Below, one piece after another: positions 6,082 through 6,737 of a DNA stretch of 6,737 bases. The DNA comes from Treponema sp. (lineage in GTDB: Bacteria; Spirochaetota; Spirochaetia; Treponematales; Breznakiellaceae): contig JAIRLZ010000310.1 of the NCBI GenBank assembly GCA_031259035.1, positions 1-6,737 on the forward strand, given 5' to 3'. Position 1 is the stretch's first letter. Every line of letters begins with the position of its first letter. The notes under the pieces are model-generated. The model ran no database searches. It was not told the DNA's origin and saw only the letters and a list, made by a program, of their open reading frames with translations. The position numbers were made by a program, and so were the translations under genes.

Positions 6082-6264
6082 GGTTTTTTCAAAACCAACC
6101 GGCGAAGCGCGTGCGGCGCTCCGGCGATTTAGCGCATGGCGCCCCTGCGCGGATTATGCTTATAGGTAGAGTATCCTAAAAGAGGGCGCCCTTCTTTTCT
6201 GTATGGGGTGAAAAGCGCCCGTGTATTCACTGCCGGAAGGCGATCCACAAAGTATGATGGGTTC
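6082..6264. other. Spacer after the binding protein, including the presumed IS1 end
   Basis: No gene is seen. It holds several GC-rich inverted repeats: AGCGC/GCGCT (6106-6110, 6116-6120) flanked by CCGG at 6099-6102 and 6121-6124; GCGCA/TGCGC around 6131-6149; and GGGCGC/GCGCCC with a TTTTC/GAAAA extension (6184-6220). The boundary of the IS1-family element should fall in about 6225-6262, after its transposase stop, but its partner terminal repeat lies outside the window, so I cannot fix it. Confidence 0.4.
6099..6124 (+). terminator. GC-rich hairpin 18 bases after the binding-protein stop (possible terminator)
   Basis: CCGG, a three-base bulge, AGCGC, the loop GTGCG, GCGCT, CCGG. It is followed by CGATTT rather than a run of T, so if it ends transcription it would be a weak or factor-assisted site. 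Confidence 0.3.
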
Positions 6265-6399
6265 TCAAACGAAACCGTAATTGATGTAAAAGAATGCCAT
6301 ATCAAAAGCTTTCCAGTGGTTGAACAGTTTTTTGGAAAAACAACAAGCCCTTCGAAACGCGCGCCTTATCCGATGCCCTAGCAGCCTGTTGCGCTTGTA

Positions 6400-6439
6400 G
6401 GTTTTTATGGTTTTTTCGTTGAAAAGAACCATAAAAACC
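6400..6439. repeat. Long hairpin inside the inserted element
   Basis: Arms 6400-6416 and 6423-6439 pair over 17 positions (GGTTTTTATGG with CCATAAAAACC as the core, one T:G wobble at 6413/6426) with a six-base loop. It is the counterpart of the hairpin at 4059-4096, read on the opposite strand. Confidence 0.85.
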
Positions 6440-6475
6440 CCGATAAAGGGGCTGCTTTGGCAGTTTGCAAGATAA

Positions 6476-6500
6476 AAGATCGCCTGAAAAGGCGATCTTT
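6476..6500. repeat. Hairpin AAGATCGCC/GGCGATCTT in the inserted element
   Basis: AAAGATCGCC and GGCGATCTTT form a stem of about 10 pairs with the loop TGAAAA. On either strand the stem ends in a short T run, giving a bidirectional terminator-like form, though the T run is part of the stem. This hairpin has no counterpart in the copy near 4031-4117. Confidence 0.75.
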
Positions 6501-6737
6501 GGAGGTTTTATGCGCGAAGCGCAACAAACTGCTAGCCGGCAATTGTTTCCTTCTATCCCTACCGTGTGATCTTTTCCCACTTCGTGGCTGCCTTCCCTAA
6601 ATGCCGAAAGAAAGCTGTCCCAATCACCTGTCGCTATCCGGTCATACCTTATCCCCAGCCCTTTTATCCTCTTCCCCAGCTTTTGCGCCGTTTTTAAATC
6701 CCGTTTCCCCCATACAGCGAACCTCCGGTTCGACGCC

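Larger units (their letters stand above)
6381..6532. mobile_element. 152-base non-autonomous element (MITE-like) inserted in the IS1 transposase gene
   Basis: The ends are defined by the broken IS1 reading frame. Terminal inverted repeats are GCAGCCTGTTGCGCTT at 6381-6396 and AAGCGCAACAAACTGC at 6517-6532, 14 of 16 positions complementary. TA at 6379-6380 and 6533-6534 forms the target duplication, inside CTAG at both junctions; a 4-base CTAG duplication with a 150-base element is equally consistent. It has no coding capacity of its own. The interior is a chain of hairpins: 6400-6439, 6438-6451, 6452-6463 and 6476-6500. TA duplication with a CTAG context is typical of IS630/Tc1-mariner transposition, so mobilisation by an IS630-type transposase encoded elsewhere is a reasonable inference. 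A diverged reverse-oriented relative lies near 4031-4117. Confidence 0.88.
6265..6737 (-). pseudogene. IS1-family transposase, 3' part, interrupted by a small inserted element
   Basis: Reading the minus strand from the right edge gives SNRRFAVWGKRDLKTAQKLG, then a stretch through RYDRIATGDWDSFLSAF, to VGKDHTVGIEGNNCRL at about 6535. The frame is then broken by foreign DNA. It resumes at 6378 as GHRIRRAFRRACCFSKKLFNHW and ends MAFFYINYGFV with TGA at 6267-6265. HTVGIEGNNCRLRHRIRRAFR...CCFSKKL...AFFYIN is characteristic of the C-terminal catalytic half of IS1-family (DDE) transposases outside the enterobacteria. Removing 154 bases (the 152-base insert plus one TA) restores a continuous frame with no other lesion, so the insertion is probably recent relative to the decay of the IS. 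The 5' part and any upstream orfA lie outside the window. Confidence 0.88.

Noticed and set aside
6381..6532. Multi-hairpin element as a CRISPR array, integron attC or riboswitch
   Set aside because: There are no regularly spaced direct repeats and no cas genes. No integrase site motifs are seen. The clean insertion with target duplication inside an IS gene points to a mobile element instead.
6302..6580. 92-residue minus-strand open frame
   Set aside because: It is a chimera: the IS1 transposase sequence up to the insertion, then read-through of the inserted element, then the IS1 tail in the wrong frame. It is an artefact of the insertion, not a gene.

Overview
The window looks like accessory-rich bacterial chromosome of roughly even base composition. 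I lean towards a spirochaete of the Treponema group (for example a gut treponeme). This rests on the combination of an IS-rich background, a PrsW-type protease, aromatic amino acid genes and a membrane-anchored sugar-type binding protein. It is an inference, not proof, because no taxonomic marker is present.

Layout, left to right. Positions 1-533 hold the 3' end of an ISNCY-type (rve/DDE) transposase, cut by the window edge and broken by a frameshift near position 102. Positions 534-791 carry no gene I can support. A tightly packed minus-strand operon runs from 3987 down to 792: a PrsW-family intramembrane protease, a type I-beta DAHP synthase with an N-terminal regulatory-type domain (aroF), prephenate dehydrogenase (tyrA), and a conserved-looking multi-spanning membrane protein of unknown function. 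The junctions are a 4-base ATGA overlap, a 54-base gap and a 4-base GTGA overlap. A divergent plus-strand unit starts at 4151: shikimate kinase (aroK) and, overlapping its stop codon from a TTG start, a membrane-anchored ABC-type solute-binding protein that ends at 6081. DAHP synthase (step 1 of the shikimate pathway), shikimate kinase (step 5) and prephenate dehydrogenase (tyrosine branch) thus sit in a divergent aromatic-biosynthesis cluster.

From about 6240 to the right edge is an IS1-family transposase on the minus strand. It is interrupted by a 152-base non-autonomous element (6381-6532) bounded by 16-base imperfect terminal inverted repeats and a duplicated TA inside CTAG contexts. The two halves of the IS1 reading frame rejoin perfectly when this insert plus one TA is removed, so its ends are known to the base.

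The most interesting signal is that a diverged relative of this small element (about 85% identical by eye over about 77 bases, opposite orientation) lies in the prsW/aroK divergent promoter region (about 4031-4117). Both copies fold into the same long hairpin plus a small neighbouring hairpin. Each hairpin shows a compensatory base-pair change between copies. The aroK start next to it has no Shine-Dalgarno sequence, but an extended -10 promoter is placed so that the predicted transcript would begin at the ATG itself.
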